From: Candidatus Gastranaerophilales bacterium
Lineage (GTDB): Bacteria; Cyanobacteriota; Vampirovibrionia; Gastranaerophilales; Gastranaerophilaceae
NCBI GenBank assembly: GCA_944326605.1
Contig: CALVEM010000008.1
Span: forward strand, 1-64,000
DNA: 64,000 nt
Direction: 5' to 3'
The translations under genes were made by a program, and so were the position numbers. The stretch's first letter is position 1, and the number at the start of each line of letters is the position of its first letter. The notes under the pieces are model-generated. The model was not told the DNA's origin and made no database searches. It saw nothing but the letters and a program-made list of their open reading frames with translations. Shown piece by piece: positions 50,359-59,165 of this stretch.

Positions 50359-53166
50359 GTGGTTAGAATAAATTCGATTAACAGTGTAAATAATTACCGT
50401 TACAACAACAATAATAGCTCATTTAAGGGAACTAAAGTTCAAACAAACCCGCAGCTTGAACAGTTATCCAACGTCCAGCCGGATTTTACAGTAAAAACTC
50501 CTATTGCGTATACAAAAACAGGAGAAATGAACTTTCCTTATGATACAAAGGCATATTGCTACAAACTTTCTAACGGACAGAAAGTTATTATTGTTCCGCA
50601 GGAAGGCGAAACCGTTTTAAGAACCTACGTTAACACAGGCTCTATGAACGAACCTGATAAACTGCGCGGAATAAGCCACTATATTGAGCACAATTTGTTT
50701 AACGGGTCTAAAGGGCTTGAACAGGGAGACTTTTTCAAACATGTTGATAAAATGGGAGCATCAACAAATGCATCGACAGGTTTTGCGGAAACCAATTATT
50801 ATATAAGTTCTAACCTCTTGAATGACGGAGATCTTGAAAATAAGATAAAAATTCATGCGTCTATGCTTGAAACACCTCTGTTTGCAGCAGATAAATTAGA
50901 AAAAGAAAAGGGAATTGTAAATTCCGAAATAAATATGATAACCTCAGATCCGGAAAATCTTGCCGTAAACAAAATGCTCAAAAACTTATACGGGATTAAA
51001 ACAACATCGACAGATATGATTGGCGGCACTACGGATAATATAACAAATTTAACACGCGAAGATGTTGTCAACTATTACAACAACAACTATTATCCCGCGA
51101 ATATGGTGACGGTTATAACAGGCGATGTAAAACCGGAAGAAACAATTAAACTTATATCAAAATATTTTACATCTAAAAAACAACCTTCAGGACAGCGGAA
51201 TTTTGAAAAACTTACACCCGTTCAAAAAACAGTAAGAGAAGATTTTATATCTGACAAAGCAACAGCAGCGCATATTGCTGTAGGTTTTAACGGTTCTGCT
51301 CCGCAAAATATTAAAGACATGATTTTTAGCGAAGCAGCAATGGAACTACTGTCCGGCGCTTCAACTACACGTATTGATAAAAAGCTAAAACCATATAATG
51401 CTTCTCTTTACACGGAAGAAGAAAAAATAAGTACAAATCCTAAAGATGGCAGAGCCTTAATGTTTATTGCAGAAGCCTCTGATGAAAACTCCGAAAAAGT
51501 GTTAAAAGTTATATTTAATGAAATTGCAAACATAGCAAATAACCCTCCGTCGGCTGATGAAATTCAGATAATAAAAAAGCGTATGCTTAATAATTTCTCA
51601 ACTATTTTTGAGCATTCTTTCAGAACAAACAATGCTATAGGAACAGCACTGCTTGAAAATAATGCTGATTATTTAAACAATTATCAGGAAATTATTAAAT
51701 CTATGACAGCTGACGATATTGTTAACGCAGCAAAAAAATATCTTGATGTGAATAAAGCCTCAGTTGCTGTTGTTCACCCGCCATCCGCAAATACCGAAAC
51801 AATAAATAAAAATTACAATGATACAAAAAATATCTCTTTTACAGGAAGAAAAGAAGCAATAAATTTAACTAACGTAAAAGAATACAATATGCCGAATAAT
51901 AACTTCAAAATTGTAACTAATAACGGAAGAACAGATAACTGTTACTTAAAAATGGAATTTTCTACAGAAGGATATAATACGGATAAATTAGCTCCTGTTC
52001 TCATACTTGATGAACTTTTAAACGAAGGAACTTTAAATAAAAATCAGGAAGAATTTTATAAAAATCTTCAAAAATCAGGTATAAATGCAATGTTTGAAAG
52101 TAATAACAAATCAGTAACCGTTTATTCTAAATTCGCGTCTGAAGATATGGACAAAGCGCTTAAATCTATAAAGGAATTACTTGATAACCCCAGATTTACA
52201 CAAGAAATTTTTAACGAAGTAAAATCAAGAATTATTGAAAAAATATTAATTAGTCCCAAATCAGCTTTTGACAAGCTTAATACGGAATTCTACAAAAATC
52301 TTCCACAGGGTAAGACCAAAGATGAAATCATAAAAGAAGTACAAACCCTGACTCTTGACGATGTAAAAAATCTGTATAACACAATTATGACAAACTCAAA
52401 AGCGTCAATTGCCGTTACTGCACCGTTTAACAAAAAGCCAGAACTTAATGATACACTGTTCAGAAATATCGCCGCATATAAAAAATTCAATGGATATAAG
52501 CCACAAGAATTTCTTGACAAATACATTCCAAATACCGAAACAAAAGTATTGACGGATATTGACAATAAAAATCAGGCAGAAATCATTGAAGCTTTTAAGT
52601 TCAGACGAGGAAACAATCTGAAAGATGATATATGTCTTGCTCTTTTAAATACAATACTTGGCGGCAACGCATCCTCCAGATTGTTTAATGACCTGCGAGA
52701 ACAACAGAAACTTGCCTATCACGTACGTTCTGATTTTAAAATTACAGATAATATCGGGCTTTTCTATCTGAAAATCGGTACTACAACAGACAATAAAGAT
52801 ACAAACGAAATAAGCTATGACAATGTCCAAAAATCAATTGACGGATTTAACAAGCATATCAACAAAATTAAAACAGAAAAAGTAACAGAAGAAGAATTAA
52901 ACAATGCAAAATTAAATCTGAAAAATTCTATTTTAAACACGAATAATACCTATGCCGCGCAAACCGACGGGCTGTTATACAACATTGATACACCTTACGG
53001 GATTTCAAGGGATAATGAAGCTTTAAAAATGATAGACAGCATTACGGTTGATGACATATATAATACCGCAAATTATGTATTTTCCGGCAAGCCTATTTAT
53101 TCAATCATTGCAACTGAAAACACCTTGAATGCAAACAAACAGTATCTTGAAAGTTTAGTTAAGTGA
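50359..53166 (+). CDS. Two-domain M16 metallopeptidase with FxG motifs
   Basis: A 935-aa protein with a GTG start. Two complete M16 units: the first (about residues 50-470) has the zinc motif HYIEH in RGISHYIEHNLFNGSKG; the second (about 510-930) lacks HxxEH and is non-catalytic. The N-terminus is Asn-rich and ends SSFKGTK (20-26); KNISFTGRKE (about 492) marks the junction to the second unit, so the same motif recurs before each half. No signal peptide. Cytoplasmic peptide or presequence-type protease by family; substrate unknown. Confidence 0.86.
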   Translation: MVRINSINSVNNYRYNNNNSSFKGTKVQTNPQLEQLSNVQPDFTVKTPIAYTKTGEMNFPYDTKAYCYKLSNGQKVIIVPQEGETVLRTYVNTGSMNEPDKLRGISHYIEHNLFNGSKGLEQGDFFKHVDKMGASTNASTGFAETNYYISSNLLNDGDLENKIKIHASMLETPLFAADKLEKEKGIVNSEINMITSDPENLAVNKMLKNLYGIKTTSTDMIGGTTDNITNLTREDVVNYYNNNYYPANMVTVITGDVKPEETIKLISKYFTSKKQPSGQRNFEKLTPVQKTVREDFISDKATAAHIAVGFNGSAPQNIKDMIFSEAAMELLSGASTTRIDKKLKPYNASLYTEEEKISTNPKDGRALMFIAEASDENSEKVLKVIFNEIANIANNPPSADEIQIIKKRMLNNFSTIFEHSFRTNNAIGTALLENNADYLNNYQEIIKSMTADDIVNAAKKYLDVNKASVAVVHPPSANTETINKNYNDTKNISFTGRKEAINLTNVKEYNMPNNNFKIVTNNGRTDNCYLKMEFSTEGYNTDKLAPVLILDELLNEGTLNKNQEEFYKNLQKSGINAMFESNNKSVTVYSKFASEDMDKALKSIKELLDNPRFTQEIFNEVKSRIIEKILISPKSAFDKLNTEFYKNLPQGKTKDEIIKEVQTLTLDDVKNLYNTIMTNSKASIAVTAPFNKKPELNDTLFRNIAAYKKFNGYKPQEFLDKYIPNTETKVLTDIDNKNQAEIIEAFKFRRGNNLKDDICLALLNTILGGNASSRLFNDLREQQKLAYHVRSDFKITDNIGLFYLKIGTTTDNKDTNEISYDNVQKSIDGFNKHINKIKTEKVTEEELNNAKLNLKNSILNTNNTYAAQTDGLLYNIDTPYGISRDNEALKMIDSITVDDIYNTANYVFSGKPIYSIIATENTLNANKQYLESLVK

Positions 53167-53544
53167 ATTTTTTACGGGCAGGATTTCTGATTTTACCCCC
53201 TTCTTTTTTGTGGTTAAATTCAATGGCACAATTACAGATGTACCGCATGCATCTACTGTCCATTCTTCGGACCAGGTTCCCCCGATTTCCTCTCCACGCC
53301 GGTTATACTCCACGTTAATTTTAGGTTTGGTAACTTTAGTATTTAAAACTTTAAACTTACGACATCCGTCAACATCTCTGTCTACCCGGGCATAAACCTG
53401 ACCTAACACAATTGCCTGCATATTATAAGGAACAAGCGTCTTTCCTGCAAGAGGGAGTTTTGTCCTTAAATAAGAACGTGCAAAAACAGAGACAGGAGAT
53501 AATATCAAATAAGCAAATAAAAAATAACATAAAAATTTTTTCAT
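53155..53544 (-). CDS. Small exported hypothetical protein
   Basis: 129 aa with a signal peptide (MKKFLCYFLFAYLILSPVSV) and two cysteines (CRKF; VDACGTS) that may pair in the periplasm. Beta-rich, Lys-rich C-terminus. Its 3' end overlaps the convergent M16 gene by 12 bases. Not recognised. Confidence 0.65.
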   Translation of the reverse strand: MKKFLCYFLFAYLILSPVSVFARSYLRTKLPLAGKTLVPYNMQAIVLGQVYARVDRDVDGCRKFKVLNTKVTKPKINVEYNRRGEEIGGTWSEEWTVDACGTSVIVPLNLTTKKKGVKSEILPVKNSLN

Positions 53545-53652
53545 ATATAATTCCTTTTAAAACTTGGTTATAGAATAACATATTATAAAAATAAAGACAA
53601 GTTCTTTATTTAGTGGCTTATATCGCAGTTTACACTAAATAACATCTAATTT

Positions 53653-53730
53653 GTCACCCTGAACTCGTTTCAGGGTATAACTGCCATGAGATGCTGAAAC
53701 ACAGAGGAAATCTGACGTTCAGCTTGACGT
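53653..53730. repeat. REP-like palindromes
   Basis: CCCTGAACTCGTTTCAGGG at 53656-53674 and a degenerate partner (GCTGAAACACAGAGG ... GACGTTCAGC) to 53730. The rest of the 53545-53833 spacer shows no gene. Confidence 0.7.
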
Positions 53731-53778
53731 TTTACCCAAAATTAGTGTAAAATACGATATAAGTCACTTTATTTGCAA

Positions 53779-53813
53779 TAAAAAAGAGCCTGACAAATAT
53801 CAGACTCTTTTTT
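53779..53813. terminator. Terminator of gap
   Basis: AAAAAGAGCCTGA / TCAGACTCTTTTTT, an imperfect stem with T-rich end on both strands, 20 bases beyond the gap stop codon. Confidence 0.7.
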
Positions 53814-53833
53814 GATTTATATAACCTCTAAAA

Positions 53834-54838
53834 TTATAATTTAGAAGCAACCATCAAAGTAGTTTCAGCTAATCTTGTAGAATAACCCATTTCGTTATCG
53901 TACCAAGAAATAATTTTAACCTGATTGCCGCCCATTACACGAGTTAATAAAGCGTCAACAGTTGATGATTGAGATGTTCCGATGTAGTCAGAAGATACTA
54001 ACGGTTCTTCGGTATAGCAAAGAACATGTCCGTCAGCACCGGCTTTTAATGCAGCATTAACTTCTTCAACAGTAACATCTTTTGAAAGTTCAAATACAAC
54101 GTCTACTAAAGAAACGTCAGGAGTAGGAACTCTCATAGCGAAACCGTCCAATTTACCTTTCAATTGAGGTAATACAAGAGCAACAGCTTTAGCAGCACCT
54201 GTTTTTGTAGGAACAATGTTCAAAGCACCGGCTCTTGCACGACGAGGGTCTTTATGACCTGCATCAAGAATTCTCTGGTCGCCAGTGTATGAGTGAACAG
54301 TTGTCATCAAACCTTTAACAATACCGAATTTTTCATCAATAACTTTAGCTACAGGAGCTAAGCAGTTAGTTGTACAAGATGCCATAGAAATTACATTGTG
54401 TTTTGCAGGGTCGTATTCTTTATCATTTACACCCAAAACAATTGTAATATCTTCGTTTGTAGCAGGAGCTGAGATAATAACTTTTTTAGCACCTGCATCA
54501 ATATGAGCATGAGCTTTTGTTGCGTCTGTGAAGAAACCTGTTGATTCAACAACAACTTCTACACCTAAATCTTTCCAAGGTAATTGAGCAGGATCTTTTT
54601 CTGCGAAGAATTTAATTTTTTTACCGTTTACGATAATACCTTCTTCATAAGCTTCAACAGTACCGTCAAATTTGCCCATAACTGAATCGTGTTTGAATAA
54701 CAAAGCTGCTTCAGCAGGTTTCAAACCGGGGTCATTGATTGCTACATAATTAATTTTGTCAAAAATACCTTCTCTGATAGCTGCACGTAAAGTGTTACGG
54801 CCAATTCTACCAAAACCGTTAATTGCTACATTTACCAT
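53834..54838 (-). CDS. gap: Glyceraldehyde-3-phosphate dehydrogenase
   Basis: A 334-aa enzyme. N-terminal Rossmann motif INGFGRIGRN; active-site cysteine in SMASCTTNCLAPVAKV; SWYDNEMGYSTRL at the C-terminus. Central glycolysis. AGAAAGGAAAC ribosome-binding site. It is the only tightly promoted housekeeping gene between two prepilin loci. Confidence 0.97.
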   Translation of the reverse strand: MVNVAINGFGRIGRNTLRAAIREGIFDKINYVAINDPGLKPAEAALLFKHDSVMGKFDGTVEAYEEGIIVNGKKIKFFAEKDPAQLPWKDLGVEVVVESTGFFTDATKAHAHIDAGAKKVIISAPATNEDITIVLGVNDKEYDPAKHNVISMASCTTNCLAPVAKVIDEKFGIVKGLMTTVHSYTGDQRILDAGHKDPRRARAGALNIVPTKTGAAKAVALVLPQLKGKLDGFAMRVPTPDVSLVDVVFELSKDVTVEEVNAALKAGADGHVLCYTEEPLVSSDYIGTSQSSTVDALLTRVMGGNQVKIISWYDNEMGYSTRLAETTLMVASKL

Positions 54839-54876
54839 AAGTGTTTCCTTTCTTTTATAAAAACTCTCACATGGTT

Positions 54877-54905
54877 TTTATATCATTAACAAAAAAACTA
54901 ATCAA
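54877..54905 (-). promoter_or_regulatory. Promoter of gap
   Basis: On the minus strand TTGATT, 17-base spacer, TATAAA, about 40 bases before the ATG. Confidence 0.5.
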
Positions 54906-54941
54906 GTGGTTACTGCCTTTCAAATATTAAGAAATAGTTAA

Positions 54942-55702
54942 TTATTTGCACTTTGTTTTAGTTTTCCAATTCAAATCATCACAATGAATATAATCAATAT
55001 TGTCATTAACCATTACCCAGGAGGAACAAGAAAACTCGTTTGTATAACATTTCAGAGTTCCATTACTGCCGTCATCATACCACCCTATTGAATTTTCATT
55101 TAAAGCTACTTGAAATACATCAATACCTAAAGTATTAGGTGCTTTTAATCCGTTTACATCAATATAAGCGTAATTCGGAGTAATTCCGATACTCATGCCG
55201 TCACTCAATATAAAAAAACGTCTTGAATTTCCCTGCTTTGTAATAAGATTCCAGGTTTGCTCTCTGAAAGGAGATTTTATAGTTTCCGGAAAACACTCCT
55301 CGCCTTTATCTATACCGCAGTCTTTCATAATATTTAGGTGTTTTGATAACGCTTGAAAAAATATATCGGAATTATACTTACCATTTTGATCATAAACACC
55401 GGTACCTTCCTCCGGCGGGAGCGGAACATATTCTGCCTCTAAATAACCAAAATCATTGCTTCCACCGTTTTCATAAATAGCAAGTCTGTATGCATTATCT
55501 AAAATTGCAACTGCTTTTTTCAATCCAACAACATATTGTCTGTCGCGGTATTTACTAATTAAAACAGGCATAGTCATAGCAGCAACAACACCGATAATAC
55601 CAAGAGTAATCAAGACCTCCGCAAGAGTAAATCCGCTAAAATGCCTTACAGGAAGCTGAGAATGCCCCCCCCCCGAAAAGCATTACTAAATAAATTTTTC
55701 AT
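54942..55702 (-). CDS. Phase-variable prepilin candidate, off-frame at G10
   Basis: ATG at 55702 behind AAGGAGGG. As given: MKNLFSNAFRGGGILSFL then TAA; G9 also stops. With 11 (or 8) G the frame is open to 54942 (about 253 aa), giving a 24-residue leader ending RHFSG and FTLAEVLITLGIIGVVAAMT. The body has the expected YIDVNGLKAPNTLGIDVFQV and several cysteines. It has the shortest and most regular leader of the minus-strand loci, which best supports the inferred fused reading. Confidence 0.8.
55665..55674. repeat. C10 homopolymer tract, phase-variation candidate 5
   Basis: Ten C on the plus strand (G10 coding). Left flank AGCTGAGAATG, right flank GAAAAG. Confidence 0.85.
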
Positions 55703-55856
55703 AATTCCCTCCTTATTTGGTTAGTAATTAAGCCTTTAGGCATATTTACTTTATAACATATTTTAATAAAATTTGCAACTTTTTACAGAATGTGATAAAC
55801 TCCGAATTATTAAATATTGTATAATTTTAAATGCAAAATGATTAGGGAAAATATCG

Positions 55857-56189
55857 ATGAGAATAGCCAAAATCACAAATTATCAGTATTTTAGCGGTGC
55901 ATCTAACGGTAAAAAAGAAACATTCTTAGAAAAATTTCATTCATGTGCCAAAAACTCCGCCGATATGACAGATACTATCCTTGTTCCGAGAACCATTTTT
56001 AAAGGATATCTCGGAATTATGACAGGAACAACTCTTGTAACTTTAGGCGGATTAGTCAATAAAACAAAACATCCAAAACTTTTTAAAGGGGCTATGGCTG
56101 CAGGACTTTTATCATCACTTTACGGAACTTATGCATTTGTAAGACCGTTTATTATAAAAGATGCACCCGGTGTTGCTAAAACTAAATAA
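55857..56189 (+). CDS. Small membrane protein with N-terminal FSG motif
   Basis: 110 aa. YQYFSGASNG at residues 9-18, then two hydrophobic segments (about 50-68 and 80-97). AGGGA precedes the ATG by about 10 bases. Unknown, probably lineage-specific. Confidence 0.65.
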   Translation: MRIAKITNYQYFSGASNGKKETFLEKFHSCAKNSADMTDTILVPRTIFKGYLGIMTGTTLVTLGGLVNKTKHPKLFKGAMAAGLLSSLYGTYAFVRPFIIKDAPGVAKTK

Positions 56190-56267
56190 TAGTTAATCCC
56201 TCCACCGCTTGCGCGGTTTACATCATTTTTATAGGAGGTAAGGTTTATTATTTTAAATCATTCTGAA

Positions 56268-57635
56268 TTACTGCGCTGATACGCAAGCTGCAATCGCATC
56301 TATAAGACGTTTTACAGGAACTATTTCAATGCGTTCATCTTCTATCCTGTTTGCATATGGTATTATTGCCTTTTTAAACCCGGTCATTACAGCTTCATTT
56401 AAGCGTTTTTCTATATTATTTACTGGATGAATTTCGCCCGACAAACCGATTTCGCCTATTATTACAGTCTGCGGATCAACAACAACATCACGCGCACAGG
56501 TTGCAACTGCAAGGGCAATTCCTAAATCCGCAGAAGGTTCCGAAACATCAATCCCGCCCATTACATTTACGTAAACATCCTGTTTTGAGAGGTTTAAACC
56601 TACTCTTTTTTCAAGGACTGCAAGAATTTGCAGTACTCTGCTCGTATCAACACCGTTTGTAACACGTCTGGGTGTCGGGTAAGGAGTTGTACCGACAAGT
56701 GCCTGAATTTCAACAAGTAAAGGACGAGTTCCCTCATTTGTTACTACAATTGCGCTTCCCGGAACTGACACCTGCGAACGCTCATTCAAAAAAAGTTCAT
56801 TAGGATTTGTAACACATTTAAGCCCGTCTGTTCCCATTTCAAAAATTCCGACCTCAGATGTGTTTCCGAAACGATTTTTCATAGCCCTGAGCATTCTGTA
56901 AGATTTATATTTGTCGCCTTCAAAATAAATAACCGTATCAACCATGTGTTCTAAAACTTTAGGTCCCGCAATATTTCCGTCTTTTGTAACATGACCGATT
57001 ACAATAATTGTTATATTCTTTGATTTTGCGATGTGCATTAAAAGATTTGTACATTCTCTGATTTGAGAAACACTTCCGGCAGAACTTGCAACATTTTGAG
57101 AATAAATTGCCTGAATACTGTCGACGACGACAACATTCGGCATAATATCTTCTATCTGTGTTTTAATATTCTCCATCAAGGTTTGCGGATAGACATAGAG
57201 GTTATCCGAATTAACTTGAAGCCTTTGAGCACGTAATTTTAACTGGCTTGCGCTTTCTTCTGCAGACACATACAAAACCTTCTTATTACTTTTACATAGT
57301 TCACCGCTTGCCTGCAAAAGGATTGTAGATTTACCGATACCGGGATCTCCTGCGATTAAAACAAGCGAACCTTGAACCAGACCGCCGCCTAATATTCTGT
57401 CAAACTCTGATATATTTGTTGAGACCCTGACTTCTTCGCCGATATGAATATCTTTTAAAAGTTCCGGTTTTTCTTTATTAATAAATTCGTCTGTCACTTG
57501 CTGCTGTTTTTTAGAAGTAAATTGGACTTCTTCCGTTAATGTTCCCCACGCTCCGCATTCAGGACATTTCCCTAAATATCCTGCTGTTTCATACCCGCAT
57601 TCCGTACAAACCCATTTTGATTTAACTTTAGCCAT
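56268..57635 (-). CDS. radA: DNA repair protein RadA (Sms)
   Basis: A 455-aa protein. C4 zinc finger (CTECGYETAGYLGKCPECGAW), RecA-like ATPase with Walker A GDPGIGKST, the RadA-specific KNRFG motif, and a C-terminal Lon-protease-like domain. It drives branch migration in recombination. The ATG at 57635 is followed by the zinc finger; TATAAT lies exactly six bases before it and there is no ribosome-binding site. Confidence 0.95.
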   Translation of the reverse strand: MAKVKSKWVCTECGYETAGYLGKCPECGAWGTLTEEVQFTSKKQQQVTDEFINKEKPELLKDIHIGEEVRVSTNISEFDRILGGGLVQGSLVLIAGDPGIGKSTILLQASGELCKSNKKVLYVSAEESASQLKLRAQRLQVNSDNLYVYPQTLMENIKTQIEDIMPNVVVVDSIQAIYSQNVASSAGSVSQIRECTNLLMHIAKSKNITIIVIGHVTKDGNIAGPKVLEHMVDTVIYFEGDKYKSYRMLRAMKNRFGNTSEVGIFEMGTDGLKCVTNPNELFLNERSQVSVPGSAIVVTNEGTRPLLVEIQALVGTTPYPTPRRVTNGVDTSRVLQILAVLEKRVGLNLSKQDVYVNVMGGIDVSEPSADLGIALAVATCARDVVVDPQTVIIGEIGLSGEIHPVNNIEKRLNEAVMTGFKKAIIPYANRIEDERIEIVPVKRLIDAIAACVSAQ

Positions 57636-57641
57636 AAAGTG

Positions 57642-57647
57642 ATTATA
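57642..57647 (-). promoter_or_regulatory. -10 box of a probable leaderless promoter (radA)
   Basis: On the minus strand: TATAAT, six bases (CACTTT), ATG. MITE copy B begins 27 bases further upstream of this box. Confidence 0.55.
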
Positions 57648-57673
57648 CAACAAAAATAATTTTAAATTTATAA

Positions 57674-58240
57674 CATAAGATATGTTATCAGTATGTGGGG
57701 CTTATGCGTCCCAACACCCCGCACTTAATTTCTCTAGCTTGGTTGCTCGCGATTAACGGCATTGCGTGTCGAATGCTCAACGCATCCGCCACTCCAGCCT
57801 CAGCTCGCAATCTATTTTGTTGCGATGCAAAGCGCATTGTCGGCAGAGGGCGAACGGTCAAGGCGATGAGCCTTGCCGGCAGACCCGTTTAATGCCGACA
57901 ATGTAAGAGGAGAAAGAAATTAAGCAAAGAAAGAGAAACACGCTGATTGTTTAATTACTGCTAAACTCAACATGAAACGAGTGAACTCGCTATATATTTG
58001 TCATCCTGAACTCGTTTCAGGATCTGATTTTACCGCTCAAACAGCACTCGTTTTGTTATCGTTTCGTTAAGCAGTAATTATTAAAGCCCCTCTCTCTAAC
58101 TCTCTCCCCAATGGGGAGAGAGGACGTTTTTTCGTGCGCTTCGCGCACCGTAAATAGCTTACCCTCTTATCTTCTTATTCTCTGTTTGCGTATATTTTCC
58201 TCTACAAAGAGAGGAAAATATACCTATAACATATCTTATG
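57674..58240. mobile_element. MITE-like element, copy B (inverted relative to copy A)
   Basis: 567 bp bounded by CATAAGATATGTTAT (57674-57688) and ATAACATATCTTATG (58226-58240). It is the reverse complement of copy A with a roughly 30-bp extra segment near 57850-57880 (GGGCGAACGGTCAAGGCGAT). No transposase. It fills almost the entire spacer between radA and the HD gene, and its right end supplies the TAA stop codon of the HD gene (58236-58238). Confidence 0.8.
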
Positions 58241-59021
58241 AAACTCTTGAAAGAGTATTGTTATTAATGTTATTAATATGATTTAGCAGAGCTTTGAATA
58301 TAAACGGATGAAGCTTACCTTCCTTTACATCCTGATAAATTATAGTAAGCGCCTGTTTGGGTGTTAATGCTTCTTTGTAAACTCGATTTTCAGTTAATGC
58401 CGAATATTTATCAGATGCAGAAAGAATTTGCAGATTTAAATCTGCGTTGAAATCATTGCTTACCCAGGGATATCCTGTTTTTTTAGCATTTTGATGATGG
58501 TTTCGTACAAGATTTAATGTAATCGGTGAAATATCTGTAGTTTTCAGTAACTCATAACCTAGTTCTGAATGTGTATGCATAATTTTTATCTCATTATCAT
58601 TCAGTTTGCCGGCTTTGTTTAATATATTTTCAGGTATTAAGACTTTTCCTATATCATGAAGGTATGCGGCATCATCTATTGCCTTCAAATTTACTTTATT
58701 TCTGAGTGAAAACGGTAGATTTTCAGCAATTCCTATTGCAATTTTTTGTGTGTCTGATGAGTGATTGTTTAAAAGCTCTTTAAGTTCAGCAAGGTTTAAT
58801 TTCATTTCAGGATTAAAATTTTTAACTATTTTTTTTATTTTAGGATTTGCATTTATCATCCGCTTTATTGCAGCTTCCGATGTATAGCGTTCAACAGATT
58901 GTCTCTCAAATCTGTCCGCATCAAGCTGCTGTCCGAAACCTGTATTAAAACTGTTCCGGTTAATATAGATATTAGGATTTATTCCGCCTACAACAAGCGA
59001 CCTTGCGATTTCCAGTCCCAT
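58236..59021 (-). CDS. HD-GYP-like domain protein
   Basis: 261 aa. HD pair at about residues 122-123 (YLHDIGKVLIPE), then MHTHSELGYELL, HHQNAKKTGYP and SASDKYSALTENRVYKEA, the order of an HD-GYP c-di-GMP phosphodiesterase with the GYP triad kept. The N-terminus has no receiver or sensor domain. The stop codon lies inside MITE copy B, so the original C-terminus may have been altered. No ribosome-binding site seen. Confidence 0.82.
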   Translation of the reverse strand: MGLEIARSLVVGGINPNIYINRNSFNTGFGQQLDADRFERQSVERYTSEAAIKRMINANPKIKKIVKNFNPEMKLNLAELKELLNNHSSDTQKIAIGIAENLPFSLRNKVNLKAIDDAAYLHDIGKVLIPENILNKAGKLNDNEIKIMHTHSELGYELLKTTDISPITLNLVRNHHQNAKKTGYPWVSNDFNADLNLQILSASDKYSALTENRVYKEALTPKQALTIIYQDVKEGKLHPFIFKALLNHINNINNNTLSRVS

Positions 59022-59153
59022 TAATAATTCACACTACAAATTTTCTACACTACTACATATTTATAAAGTATTTTCTTATGTGTAAAATTGCATGAAAAAT
59101 AGTACATGTGTACAATTTTTAACAAAATCTATTCAATAATTTTTTTGTCGTGT

Positions 59154-59159
59154 TAAAAT
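59154..59159 (+). promoter_or_regulatory. -10 box of a possible leaderless promoter (59.2 kb gene)
   Basis: TAAAAT, six bases (TTTGGT), ATG; no ribosome-binding site. Confidence 0.45.
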
Positions 59160-59165
59160 TTTGGT

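Noticed and set aside
31688-58240. Insertion sequence with its own transposase
   Set aside because: Both copies of the element lack any plausible transposase frame, so it is called a MITE.
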